A stretch of 34,267 nt of DNA. Origin: JADJEI01 sp035328465 (GTDB taxonomy: Bacteria; Bacteroidota; Ignavibacteria; Ignavibacteriales; Ignavibacteriaceae). The DNA lies in contig DAOLIQ010000028.1 of NCBI GenBank assembly GCA_035328465.1, positions 1 through 34,267 on the forward strand. The letters are read 5' to 3'. The notes under the pieces are model-generated. The model was not told where the DNA came from and searched no databases. It saw only the letters and a list, made by a program, of their open reading frames with translations. Positions 16,520 to 24,158 of this stretch are shown one piece after another. How positions within the stretch are numbered: position 1 is the first letter of the stretch; every line of letters starts with the position of its first letter. The position numbers and the translations under genes were made by a program.

Positions 16520-17877
16520 TGATTTTCCAGCAAATTATTTTCTTCATCTAACTGAGAACGATTCAGTACTGAAGTTGGAAGAACTTTGGTTGTTTTTGCC
16601 CCAAGTTTTTTAATTTTTTCAGATCGGCTGATCAGGTTGCCCCGTCCCTCTGTTAATTTATTCATTGCTTTGTCATAATTATCTTTCGCTACGACTAAGC
16701 CTTTTCCAACAGAAATTAAATCATCTACAAACGCTGAAAACTTATCAAGCATCTCGCCGCTTTGTCTTGCAATCTCCATAGCATTTTTATTCTGACTTTC
16801 CTGACGCCATATGCTTGCAATGGTTCGAAGTGTTGCAAGTAAGGTGGAGGGACTTACAATAACAATATTTTTATCGAATGCATCGGTGAAGATTGCATTA
16901 TCACTTTGAACTGCAAGGGCAAATGCCGGTTCAATTGGCATAAACATTAGTACAAAGTCCAGGCTTTCGAGTTGATATAGGTTTTGATAATTTTTGCCGC
17001 TTAAATTTTTGATATGAGAACGAATCGAATTTATATGTTCACGCAAAGCAAGCTGCTTTTCCTGTTCGTCATCAGAGGAAACAAATCTCTCATATCCAAT
17101 TAATGAAACTTTTGAATCAATGATAATACTTTTATTTTCTGGTAAGTTGATAATCACATCGGGTTGAAATCTTCTGCCGGATTCCGCAGTAATACTTTCC
17201 TGAACAACATATTCACGATTCTTTACCAAGCCGGATTTTTCAAGAATACTTTCAAGAATAAACTCACCCCAATTACCCTGAGTTTTACTTTGCCCTTTCA
17301 AAGCAGATGTAAGATTGTTTGCATCTTTGCTCATTTGCTGATTAAGCTCGTGAAGAATTTTTATTTGTTGAATTAAACCGGCTCTTTCTTTTGAATCAGC
17401 GACATAAACATCTTCCACTTTTTTCTCGAAGTCTTTTATTTTTTCACTCAGCGGCTTTAGAATTTGATCAAGGTTGGATTTGTTTTGTTCGGTAAACTTG
17501 CTGCTTTTTTCTTCAAAGATTTTATTGGCAAGATTTTCAAATTCTTTAATAAATTTTTCGCGAACTTCTTCAATCTCAGCTTTTTGCTCTGCAAGTTTTT
17601 GTTGAAGATTTGCATAATCAGATTTCAATGATGATAGGGCAGTAGTAAGATCGATCACTTTTACGCGCTCTGCCTGAAGTTCGGATTCAAGATTTGATTT
17701 ATCCTTCATAAACCCGGAGTTTCTTTCTTCCAATTTTCCAATTTCAACTTTGAAAGAATTAATTTGCTCATTGAGCTTTCCAGCTTCTTCAATAGAAATT
17801 GTTTTTTTGCTTTTGAAAAAGAAGTACGCAACTACAAATCCAACTGCTAAACCGATAACGAGATAAATTATTTCCAT
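16516..17877 (-). CDS. rmuC: DNA recombination protein RmuC
   Basis: A 453-residue RmuC-family protein. It has an N-terminal membrane anchor (IIYLVIGLAVGFVVAYFFF), a long coiled coil (about 30-170), then the RmuC nuclease-like core. The core includes GNWGEFILESILEKSGL, RRFQPDVIINLPENKSIIID, DSKVSL, LDFVLMFMPIEPAF and VSPSTLLATLRTIASIW. In E. coli, RmuC limits inversions and rearrangements at short inverted repeats, which is of interest next to so many palindromes, though that link is an inference. AAGGA precedes the ATG. An interspersed repeat lies just upstream. It forms an operon with the overlapping GNAT gene. Confidence 0.94.
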   Translation of the reverse strand: MEIIYLVIGLAVGFVVAYFFFKSKKTISIEEAGKLNEQINSFKVEIGKLEERNSGFMKDKSNLESELQAERVKVIDLTTALSSLKSDYANLQQKLAEQKAEIEEVREKFIKEFENLANKIFEEKSSKFTEQNKSNLDQILKPLSEKIKDFEKKVEDVYVADSKERAGLIQQIKILHELNQQMSKDANNLTSALKGQSKTQGNWGEFILESILEKSGLVKNREYVVQESITAESGRRFQPDVIINLPENKSIIIDSKVSLIGYERFVSSDDEQEKQLALREHINSIRSHIKNLSGKNYQNLYQLESLDFVLMFMPIEPAFALAVQSDNAIFTDAFDKNIVIVSPSTLLATLRTIASIWRQESQNKNAMEIARQSGEMLDKFSAFVDDLISVGKGLVVAKDNYDKAMNKLTEGRGNLISRSEKIKKLGAKTTKVLPTSVLNRSQLDEENNLLENQ

Positions 17878-17900
17878 ATTATCCTTTTCATTTTTAAAAT

Positions 17901-17966
17901 AATGGCAAGCAGATTGCGCTGATCATTCTGATCTACGCAATCTGTGTAATCTGTGTTCTATTTTCT
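17901..17966 (+). repeat. Interspersed repeat, GATCTGTGT family (copy 1)
   Basis: It begins AATGG, carries CAGATTGCGCTGATCATTCTGATCT and ends AATCTGTGTAATCTGTGTTC followed by a T-rich run. The same layout and ends occur at 26631-26707. It lies between the rmuC start and the 49-residue ORF. The rest of 17878-18165 shows only the promoter listed below. Confidence 0.65.
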
Positions 17967-18109
17967 TTGATCGGTAAATAATTATGCTTAGTCAAAATTT
18001 ATTTTCTTTAACACTTGGTTCTAAAATACATGGTTGATAAAACTAAGACAATAGAAAGTAGTGCGAAAATAAAACAATTTTATAAGCGGTCTTTTTCCTA
18101 TTCTAACTA

Positions 18110-18141
18110 TTTGCAAGTTATCAGCGAAGCAACTTACTTTG
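18110..18141 (+). promoter_or_regulatory. Putative promoter of the 49-residue membrane protein
   Basis: TTTG (18110-18113), a 20-nt spacer, then TTACTTTG (18134-18141), one mismatch from TAnnTTTG. The predicted start, near 18148, is about 18 nt before the ATG at 18166. Confidence 0.45.
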
Positions 18142-18165
18142 AATAAAGATTAATAAGATTTTTTT

Positions 18166-18315
18166 ATGAGTTTATACACAATAGTTTTTATCGGTGTTGC
18201 CTTTCTTGTTTTACTTGGTCTCGCATTGTTTTTCATTTTTGTGAATTGGTTATCCAACAAAATTGATAAGTCAGACAGGCTGGGGCAGCAGACGAAAAAG
18301 AAAAATGAGAAGTAA
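18166..18315 (+). CDS. Small single-helix membrane protein (49 aa)
   Basis: A short frame: MSLYTIVFIGVAFLVLLGLA begins one long transmembrane helix (residues 3-27). It is followed by a hydrophilic, strongly basic tail rich in Lys, Gln and Asp and ending KKKNEK. It resembles small Bacteroidota membrane peptides, but I assign no family. A promoter-like sequence lies directly upstream. The stop is 2 bp from the convergent hflX stop. Both neighbours are on the minus strand, so it is its own transcription unit. Support is the composition (helix plus charged tail), the promoter match and the clean fit between neighbours. Confidence 0.6.
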   Translation: MSLYTIVFIGVAFLVLLGLALFFIFVNWLSNKIDKSDRLGQQTKKKNEK

Positions 18316-18317
18316 AT

Positions 18318-19580
18318 CTACTTTCGAATCAGCGCTTTGATTTTTTCAGCATTTGTTTTGCTTGCCCTGATTTTCAGTTTCATCATATCTTCTTCGTAAG
18401 TAACTGATTTCACTTCCGCTAATGAATGAATTAACGCAGCCGTTTTTGAATCTGTGATTTTTAATTTCAATGTTCTTTCAACAAATGAATCCTCAACAAT
18501 ACCAAGCACAGCTTTAATTAATTTTTGAATATTGAAACCTTTGACTGCGGAGATGATAATCGAATTCGGGAATTCGTGTTTGATGAATTCAGTGCGGGTT
18601 CGATCATCAAGCAAATCAACTTTATTAAAAACTAAAATTGAAGGGTTTGATTCGCAGCCAAGTTCCTTTAAAGTTTTATCAACAACTTTAATATGATCCT
18701 GAAAATAATTATGAGAAATATCCACCACATGCAAAATCAAATCCGAATCTCTAACCTCATTTAAAGTACTTTTAAATGAAGCCACAAGATGAGCCGGCAG
18801 TTTTCTAATAAATCCAACCGTATCACTTAAAAGTATTTTTTGATTTCTAATTAGGTCAATAGTTCGTGTGGTTGAATCAAGAGTTGCAAAGAGTTTGTCT
18901 TCGGCAAATACATTTGAATTGGTTAAAAGATTAAACAGAGTTGACTTGCCCGCATTAGTATAACCAACTAACGAAATTCTGGTAAAATTTTTTCGCTCGC
19001 TGCTTTGTGTAACTCGCTGCGATTCTATCTTCGACAAATTTTCTTTTAAATGGCTGATCCTGTTGCGAATGATTCTTCTATCTGTTTCAATCTGCGTTTC
19101 GCCGGGACCTTTTGTACCAATGCCGCCATATTGTTTTGAGAGATGCGTCCAGGCACGTGTTAGACGCGGAAGTAAATATTGAAGCTGCGCAAGTTCGACT
19201 TGTGTTTTTGCTTCTCTCGACTTTGCTCGTGAAGCAAAAATATCAAGTATTAATCCGCTGCGATCAATAATTTTTTTATTAACTAATCTTTCCAGGTTTC
19301 TTACCTGAACCGGGGAAAGATCATCATCAAAAATTAATAAGTCAATGTTGTTCAATTCAGTGAGTGAAACAAGTTCTTCAGCTTTTCCTTTTCCGATATA
19401 GTAAGCCGGATCGGTTGAGTAACGACTTTGAATAACTTTTAATATTGTTTCAGCACCGGCTGTGATTGCTAATTCTTCGAGTTCGTTTATGTGTTCTTCA
19501 ACAACTTCGCGTGAAAGATCTTTTGTGTTTAAAGCAATTAATATGGCACGCTCGGTAGTTTTATTTTTAGTTTCAATCAA
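18318..19580 (-). CDS. hflX: Ribosome-associated GTPase HflX
   Basis: GTPase that splits stalled 70S ribosomes and is important under stress. The 420 residues hold the N-terminal HflX domain (DLLIFDDDLSPVQVRNLE, KIIDRSGLILDIFASRAKS and KTQVELAQLQYLLPRLT are signatures). A linker helix follows (GPGETQIETDRR). The G domain has GYTNAGKST (G1), SDTVGFIRKLP (G3) and NKVD (G4). No ATG fits. TTG 19580 is the start, with GGAG 10 nt upstream inside the end of the preceding gene. The gap to that BatA-like gene is 3 bp, so they are co-transcribed. Confidence 0.96.
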   Translation of the reverse strand: MIETKNKTTERAILIALNTKDLSREVVEEHINELEELAITAGAETILKVIQSRYSTDPAYYIGKGKAEELVSLTELNNIDLLIFDDDLSPVQVRNLERLVNKKIIDRSGLILDIFASRAKSREAKTQVELAQLQYLLPRLTRAWTHLSKQYGGIGTKGPGETQIETDRRIIRNRISHLKENLSKIESQRVTQSSERKNFTRISLVGYTNAGKSTLFNLLTNSNVFAEDKLFATLDSTTRTIDLIRNQKILLSDTVGFIRKLPAHLVASFKSTLNEVRDSDLILHVVDISHNYFQDHIKVVDKTLKELGCESNPSILVFNKVDLLDDRTRTEFIKHEFPNSIIISAVKGFNIQKLIKAVLGIVEDSFVERTLKLKITDSKTAALIHSLAEVKSVTYEEDMMKLKIRASKTNAEKIKALIRK

Positions 19581-19583
19581 ATT

Positions 19584-21683
19584 TCAATTCTCCGCTATGT
19601 CCTTTTTTGTATTTCTCGCTAATAACATTTCAGCGAATGCAATTAGAAGCGCTACAATCAAAAAATATTTCCACAACTCTGATCCGTATCGTGATTGAAG
19701 CACAAGCGAAACTGGATTTTTATCTTTAGCAATATTTTTAACGATGCCTTTAAAATTTATCTTTTCAAAATATTCCTGAATTTCGGAATCATTCTCATAT
19801 CTGGTTTCCGACTCAAGCGGATTTATGTTCACCGAGAATTCTTCAACTAAGTTTTCTCCCGAAAATATTTTGTAATTACCCGCCGTTTCTGTTTTCGAAT
19901 AGTTGAATACTCCATTTTGATTTTGTGAATTGGTTTTAATGAATTCCTCCTGAGAATCGGGTTTAACAATTTTAATATTAGGAGAAAGAAGAATGTTGTT
20001 CGAAATTAATAACTCATCGCCGGTTAAATAATTATTTAATTCCCTGTCTTTGGCTGAGAGATAAAAGACAGATTTAGTCATCAGCGGTACGAAAATACTT
20101 TTCAGAGGAAAATTACTCCAGCTCAATACGGGGGAAGTGTTACAGAGGATAACTTTACCTTTACCTGTTTTATACTCGCTTAAAAAAGATGAGCCGTCAT
20201 TCAACGTAATTATTTTTTTATCCTTTCCTTCCGATGAAAATTTATAATGAAAATAAATCTCCGGTGATTCAAATTGCTTTTTAGATTCGTCCTCAAAAAT
20301 GTTTTGAAGCAATGGATGCTGCAGTTCGATTTTATCAAAGACAAAAAATTTATCAGTCGAATTAATTTTACCAGCGACAGAAAATTGTTTTGCTAAATTA
20401 AAGTATGCACAAATATTTTTGAAAGAATTTATGTCTTCTTTTGAAGAAGGAAAGATTAATATCCCCCCGCCGTTCTCCGCATATTGTTTTAACCGCTGCA
20501 GACTTGATTCAACTGGAGTTCCAATTAAAATAACAGAAGAATATTTTTTCAAATCGTAAGATTGAATTTGATTCAGCGAAGCCTCATCAATTTTTAAGAT
20601 GCCGCCGTCAGAAGCTTCAAGAGCAAGGCTAATAAATTTAGCGTCACTTATCTCGTCAGAAAATATTATTACAGGAATTTTATCCGGCACGTAAATATTT
20701 AGGTATCTATTGTTATCACTGTTAATATCATCATCTTCAAGGCGCGCTTGTACTTCAACGAATCCTGTATTTTTGATTGTTGATTCAATATCTATTTTTA
20801 TTGACTTTCCTGATTCAACACTAAAACTTTTTTGAGCGTTCCTTTCTCCGTTGATGAAAATCGAGACCACATTGTTTTCAGCATTATTATTCGAGTGGTT
20901 CGTAAGCTGAACTGAAAATGTAACCGGTTTATCTTTCTCAAATATTTGCGTGTTGCTTTCAATTTTATCAATTGAAAGATTTGAAAATATTTTCCCGGAA
21001 TAATTGATGGTATAAAGGCGAACATTTTCAGTGAAAAGAGATTCGATGTTTTTAAGCGATTGGAAATCAATCATCATATTTTTTTGAAAATCTGAAAGGA
21101 TATAAATCTCCTTATTAAAATTATTCGACTTCTTAAGTATATCTCCTGCAATTAAAATCGCTTTTTGAAAATTTCCTCTCTTATCACTTTTTTTAATTTG
21201 TTCAATCTTCTTTTTTAACTCTTCAATATTTGAAGTGTTAAAAATATTATCCGGATTTTCATCGCTGACAAAAATAATAGAAGCATCATCGCCTTGCTGA
21301 AGCAGGTTTGCAAGTTTTAACGCCGCTGTTTTCGCTTGATTTAGTAAAGAGCCTTTTTCATCAACCGCAGACATACTTATTGTATTATCAATAATAAAAA
21401 CGACGGAAGTTTTTGCAGCTGAAGTTGTGCCGCCGATAGCAACTCCCTTTAAAGTCGGTCTTGAAAAAGCCATAACCACCAAAAGTATAATCAGCACCCG
21501 CAAAGCTAAGAGAAGCCATTGTTTTATTTTAATTTTTCGAAGCTTGCTTTTCTGAAGTTCTTTAAGGAATGCAAGCGTGCTGAACTCTATCTTTTGTAAT
21601 TTTTTCAGATTCAATAAATGAATGATTACAGGGATGGAAGCAGCAGCAAGTCCGAATAAAAAAGCAGGATTAAGAAATTCCAT
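19584..21683 (-). CDS. BatA-type vWA-domain membrane protein
   Basis: A 699-residue protein. It begins with the BatA N-terminal domain (PF07584 type): FLNPAFLFGLAAASIPVIIH, then IEFSTLAFLKELQKSKLRKIK and a second helix (LLLALRVLIILLVVMAF). A vWA domain follows (about 90-270), with metal site DNTISMS, a DxTxS form of the usual DxSxS. The middle is beta-rich, then there is a Rossmann-like segment (YSSVILIGTPVE, GGGILIFPSS), and the C-terminal helix (YFLIVALLIAFAEMLLA). It would face the periplasm between membrane anchors. Such proteins accompany DUF4159/DUF4175, MoxR and DUF58 genes. Exact role unknown; the old name (aerotolerance) rests on Bacteroides work. Confidence 0.88.
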   Translation of the reverse strand: MEFLNPAFLFGLAAASIPVIIHLLNLKKLQKIEFSTLAFLKELQKSKLRKIKIKQWLLLALRVLIILLVVMAFSRPTLKGVAIGGTTSAAKTSVVFIIDNTISMSAVDEKGSLLNQAKTAALKLANLLQQGDDASIIFVSDENPDNIFNTSNIEELKKKIEQIKKSDKRGNFQKAILIAGDILKKSNNFNKEIYILSDFQKNMMIDFQSLKNIESLFTENVRLYTINYSGKIFSNLSIDKIESNTQIFEKDKPVTFSVQLTNHSNNNAENNVVSIFINGERNAQKSFSVESGKSIKIDIESTIKNTGFVEVQARLEDDDINSDNNRYLNIYVPDKIPVIIFSDEISDAKFISLALEASDGGILKIDEASLNQIQSYDLKKYSSVILIGTPVESSLQRLKQYAENGGGILIFPSSKEDINSFKNICAYFNLAKQFSVAGKINSTDKFFVFDKIELQHPLLQNIFEDESKKQFESPEIYFHYKFSSEGKDKKIITLNDGSSFLSEYKTGKGKVILCNTSPVLSWSNFPLKSIFVPLMTKSVFYLSAKDRELNNYLTGDELLISNNILLSPNIKIVKPDSQEEFIKTNSQNQNGVFNYSKTETAGNYKIFSGENLVEEFSVNINPLESETRYENDSEIQEYFEKINFKGIVKNIAKDKNPVSLVLQSRYGSELWKYFLIVALLIAFAEMLLARNTKKDIAEN

Positions 21684-21847
21684 TATATCATTAACATATT
21701 TTTAATAAAATAAAATTAAGAATTATTGATGATAAAACTACTTGTAATTATTCTGGCTAAAGAGATTTTTAAAGCCTTTTTATAAATGTTTCAAGCTTTT
21801 CAGAAATAATTTTATATGTATGACTCATATATTTAAGAATTATCTCC

Positions 21848-21878
21848 TTGCTTTTAACTAGGCATTATGTTATATTTG
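21848..21878 (+). promoter_or_regulatory. marR promoter
   Basis: TTG at 21848-21850, a 20-nt spacer, then TATATTTG (21871-21878), a perfect -7 box. Transcription should begin near 21886, inside the operator-like palindrome. This fits the downstream ATG at 21903 rather than the one at 21867. Confidence 0.6.
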
Positions 21879-21890
21879 TGTCATAACACA
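21877..21890. promoter_or_regulatory. Putative MarR operator upstream of marR
   Basis: TGTGTCATAACACA is a near-perfect 14-bp palindrome overlapping the -7 box and predicted transcript start. Its core, TGT(C/T)ATAACA, recurs upstream of doxX at 22391-22400. This placement fits autorepression. Confidence 0.55.
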
Positions 21891-21902
21891 TTAAAAATAT
21901 TT

Positions 21903-22370
21903 ATGGGCGAAGTAATAAAAAAAAGATTGAAACAGCAAAAGTTCGAGAGCGCTGAGCAGGAAGCCATTCTTAACCTGATAATTTCGAGCTTTTGGTTAAG
22001 ATCTAAAATTGATTCAATCTGTCAGGAGTTCGAGATAACAGTCTCGCAGTATAATGTTCTAAGGATCCTTCGTGGAATTTATCCCGATGGATACCCGCGT
22101 TGTGAAATAATCAGCCGCATGCTTGAGCCATCACCAGACGTTACAAGGCTGATTGATAAGTTAATTTCTGCGCGCTTCGTCGAAAGATTCAGTTCTAATG
22201 ACGATCGAAGACACTCAATTTCGAGAATTACAAAAAAAGGATTGACTCTGTTAGATACCATGAAACCAAAAATGGATGAGTTTGAAAAACTTATTAGGAA
22301 ATTGATGTCACAAGAGGAGTTCAAAAAATTATCCGAGCTTTGCGAAAAAATATACGGCGTAGATTTGTAG
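21903..22370 (+). CDS. MarR-family transcriptional regulator
   Basis: Winged-helix regulator of about 155 residues. It has an N-terminal dimer helix, then ITVSQYNVLRILRG, the recognition segment (CEIISRMLEPSPDVTRLIDKLI), and the wing ARFVERFSSNDDRRHSISRITKKG, whose DDRR is typical of MarR. The frame is open from ATG 21867, but that start lies on the promoter and operator, so 21903 (MGEVIKKRLKQ) is preferred. Three cysteines are present, one at the head of the recognition segment (PRCEI), which would suit a redox or electrophile sensor; that is an inference. Head of a cassette with doxX and a SnoaL-like gene. Ends with TAG. Confidence 0.92.
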   Translation: MGEVIKKRLKQQKFESAEQEAILNLIISSFWLRSKIDSICQEFEITVSQYNVLRILRGIYPDGYPRCEIISRMLEPSPDVTRLIDKLISARFVERFSSNDDRRHSISRITKKGLTLLDTMKPKMDEFEKLIRKLMSQEEFKKLSELCEKIYGVDL

Positions 22371-22390
22371 TTTTTTTTTAATCAATTGCG

Positions 22391-22400
22391 TGTTATAACA
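22391..22400. promoter_or_regulatory. Putative MarR operator upstream of doxX
   Basis: TGTTATAACA is a perfect 10-bp palindrome in the 66-bp gap between marR and doxX. It shares its core with the palindrome before marR, which suggests that both units answer to the same regulator. Confidence 0.5.
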
Positions 22401-22436
22401 TATAAAATAATAATTAATAATTGAAAGGTAAACGAT

Positions 22437-22907
22437 ATGTCTCAAAACAAATTTCTGTTCTGGCTCTTTAATACTAAGCAAGATAATCTTGCTGCATTTT
22501 TACGAATTGTAATCGGAGTTGTCATATTTCCTCACGGTGCTCAAAAGTTACTCGGCTGGTTTGGCGGCTACGGTTTTGAAGGAACAATGGGATTCTTTAC
22601 ACAAACCTTAGGTATTCCATATCTTTTTGCACTGCTTGCAATCATTGCTGAATTTTTCGGCGGACTTGGACTTATAACCGGATTTCTTACAAGACTTTCT
22701 GCATTTGGAGTTGCTGCTGTTATGTTCGTGGCAGTGATGTTAAATCATTTGCATGTAGGTTTCTTTATGAACTGGAGCGGGCAGCAGCAAGGTGAGGGTT
22801 TTGAGTATCATATTCTGATGATTGCTCTGACAATCGCGGTTATGGTTAAAGGGGCAGGTTCATTTTCATTCGATAAATTAATTTTACAAAAAATTTCTAA
22901 ACAATAA
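22437..22907 (+). CDS. DoxX-family membrane protein
   Basis: A 156-residue protein with four membrane helices: about 18-38, 58-80, 85-105 and 127-145. The DoxX pattern is clear: AAFLRIVIGVVIFPHGAQKLLGWFGGYG, then FALLAIIAEFFGGLGLITGFLTR, then MFVAVMLNHLHVGFFMNW. Relatives (MhqP, CatD, DoxX) are often controlled by MarR-type repressors responding to quinones or thiol stress, which matches the neighbour. AAAGG lies about 9 nt before the ATG. Confidence 0.93.
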   Translation: MSQNKFLFWLFNTKQDNLAAFLRIVIGVVIFPHGAQKLLGWFGGYGFEGTMGFFTQTLGIPYLFALLAIIAEFFGGLGLITGFLTRLSAFGVAAVMFVAVMLNHLHVGFFMNWSGQQQGEGFEYHILMIALTIAVMVKGAGSFSFDKLILQKISKQ

Positions 22908-22921
22908 ACCAAGGAGCTACT

Positions 22922-23272
22922 ATGTCATTAAAAGAAAATGTTGATCAATTAAATAAAATGATTCTCGAAGGCAAAACGATGGAGGCATTCGAAAAATTCT
23001 ATGATGAGAATGTTGTTATGCAGGAAAACAATATGCCTCCAACAATTGGCAAAGAGACAAACAGAAAAAGAGAATTAGAAGCGCTTAGCAATTTCGTAGA
23101 ATTTAAAGGTGCTGAAGTCAAAGCAGTTGCCATCGGCGACGATGTAACTATGGTTGAATGGTTCATGCATTTTATTCATAAACAATATGGTGAAGTAAAA
23201 AGCAATCAGGTTGCAGTACAGAGATGGAAAGACGGTAAAATTATTAGCGAAAGATTTTACTACGGCAGCTAA
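22922..23272 (+). CDS. SnoaL-like / NTF2-fold protein
   Basis: A 116-residue single-domain protein with the cone-shaped NTF2 fold. MILEGKTMEAFEKFYDENVVMQEN (helix plus first strand), GKETNRKRELEALSNF, DDVTMVEWFMHF and VAVQRWKDGKIISERFYYG are typical of SnoaL-like polyketide-cyclase relatives. No substrate can be named. AAGGAG sits 6 nt before the ATG, and the gap to doxX is 14 bp, so it shares the doxX transcript. A strong terminator follows. Confidence 0.88.
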   Translation: MSLKENVDQLNKMILEGKTMEAFEKFYDENVVMQENNMPPTIGKETNRKRELEALSNFVEFKGAEVKAVAIGDDVTMVEWFMHFIHKQYGEVKSNQVAVQRWKDGKIISERFYYGS

Positions 23273-23280
23273 GTTATTCA

Positions 23281-23309
23281 AAGGGAATCGGAAACGGTTC
23301 CCTTTTTTA
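23281..23309 (+). terminator. Rho-independent terminator of the marR-doxX-SnoaL cassette
   Basis: GGGAATCG, loop GAAA, CGGTTCCC gives an 8-bp stem with one G-T pair, followed directly by six T residues. It begins 9 bases after the SnoaL-like stop. Confidence 0.88.
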
Positions 23310-23320
23310 TTTAACCAATA

Positions 23321-23962
23321 TCATTTTAAAAATAAAATCTTCTTTGTTGAAATATAATTACCGGCGGAAAGTCTATAAATATAAACTCCGCTCGCAAAGC
23401 TGCCCGCATCAAACTCAACTTCATAATATCCAGGTTCCTTTTGCTCGTTCACCAAAGTTGTTACTTGATTCCCAAGTATATCGTAAACAATCAGCCTCAC
23501 CCCCAACCCCTCTCCAAAGGAGAGGGTAGTTGATGGAATTGAATATCTAATTTTTGTCGTTGGATTGAAAGGATTAGGATAATTCTGCTCTAGCTTATAT
23601 TCAGTTGGTGCTGCATATCTTAAAATAAATTGCCTGGTTTGATAAACACTTTTGTTATCAGTTATTAGAAATTCAATCGTATCTGCCTCTGCTTTTCCGA
23701 TATTGTAATCAACATCAAAATTAAACGTAACCTCTGTTTCTGAATCTTGAGTTATATTCTCAATCATTTTTTCTGTTTGATTGAAGGTCAAGTTTTTAGA
23801 ATCTTGAAGAAGCTTCACTTCAATATTATTTGCCGATTCTGTAGTTGATATATTTGAAAGTTGGAGTACTATCTGATTGTTTTTTACTCCTGGCTGAATA
23901 TCATAAATATTTTGTGCTGCTATTATTGAGGATAGCAGAACTACTGTTAATAATATTTTCAT
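23321..23962 (-). CDS. Short secreted protein with type IX sorting domain
   Basis: A 213-residue protein. It has a signal peptide (MKILLTVVLLSSIIAAQ) and one beta-sandwich-like domain (about 20-122) of Asn/Ile/Thr-rich strands. The C-terminal sorting domain (about 125-213) has YKLEQNYPNPFNPTTKIRYS, LIVYDILGNQVTTLVNE, GYYEVEFDAGSFASGVYIYRL and KKILFLK. That tail directs export through the type IX system and anchoring on the cell surface. Unusually, the cargo part is tiny. Also, the sorting domain carries an extra TLSFGEGLGVR stretch encoded by an interspersed palindromic repeat. GGAG lies 6 nt before the ATG. Confidence 0.85.
   Translation of the reverse strand: MKILLTVVLLSSIIAAQNIYDIQPGVKNNQIVLQLSNISTTESANNIEVKLLQDSKNLTFNQTEKMIENITQDSETEVTFNFDVDYNIGKAEADTIEFLITDNKSVYQTRQFILRYAAPTEYKLEQNYPNPFNPTTKIRYSIPSTTLSFGEGLGVRLIVYDILGNQVTTLVNEQKEPGYYEVEFDAGSFASGVYIYRLSAGNYISTKKILFLK
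23495..23526 (-). repeat. CCCTCTCC-family palindromic repeat inside a coding sequence
   Basis: On the minus strand, CCCTCTCC TTT GGAGAGGG is followed by a GTTGGGGGTGAG tail. It spans 11 codons in the type IX sorting domain without breaking the frame. Non-coding relatives lie at 31131-31236. Confidence 0.8.
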
Positions 23963-23980
23963 TTTATCTCCGAGTTATTT

Positions 23981-24033
23981 GATTTTTATGATTGTTTATG
24001 ATCTTAATAAATCAGTCTGATCAGTGTACCATT
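23981..24033 (+). repeat. Second copy of the GTACACTGAT-type element
   Basis: Shares TGATTTTTATGATT, ATGATCTTAA-AAATCA and the end ATCAGTGTACCA with 2248-2317, but has a shorter middle and lacks the left terminal repeat. It lies in the 196-bp gap between divergent genes, whose only other visible content is the leuS promoter. Confidence 0.65.
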
Positions 24034-24096
24034 GCTTTTATAATTGCTACAAAGATTTAGAAAAAAAAATCCACAATACAAAGTGTTTAAATCAAA

Positions 24097-24127
24097 TTTG
24101 AAATCCCTTCCCTTTTGGCTAAATTTG
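24097..24127 (+). promoter_or_regulatory. leuS promoter (Bacteroidota type)
   Basis: TTTG (24097-24100), a 19-nt spacer and TAAATTTG (24120-24127): both boxes match fully. Transcription should begin near 24134, about 25 nt before the ATG. No T-box or leader peptide is visible. Confidence 0.65.
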
Positions 24128-24158
24128 GCTTCATTTTTCAATAAATATCAAATAAAAA

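Noticed and set aside
24034..24158. T-box or attenuator before leuS (and before serS)
   Set aside because: No T-box sequence, specifier stem or leucine-rich leader peptide is present. A plain promoter close to the ATG explains the region.
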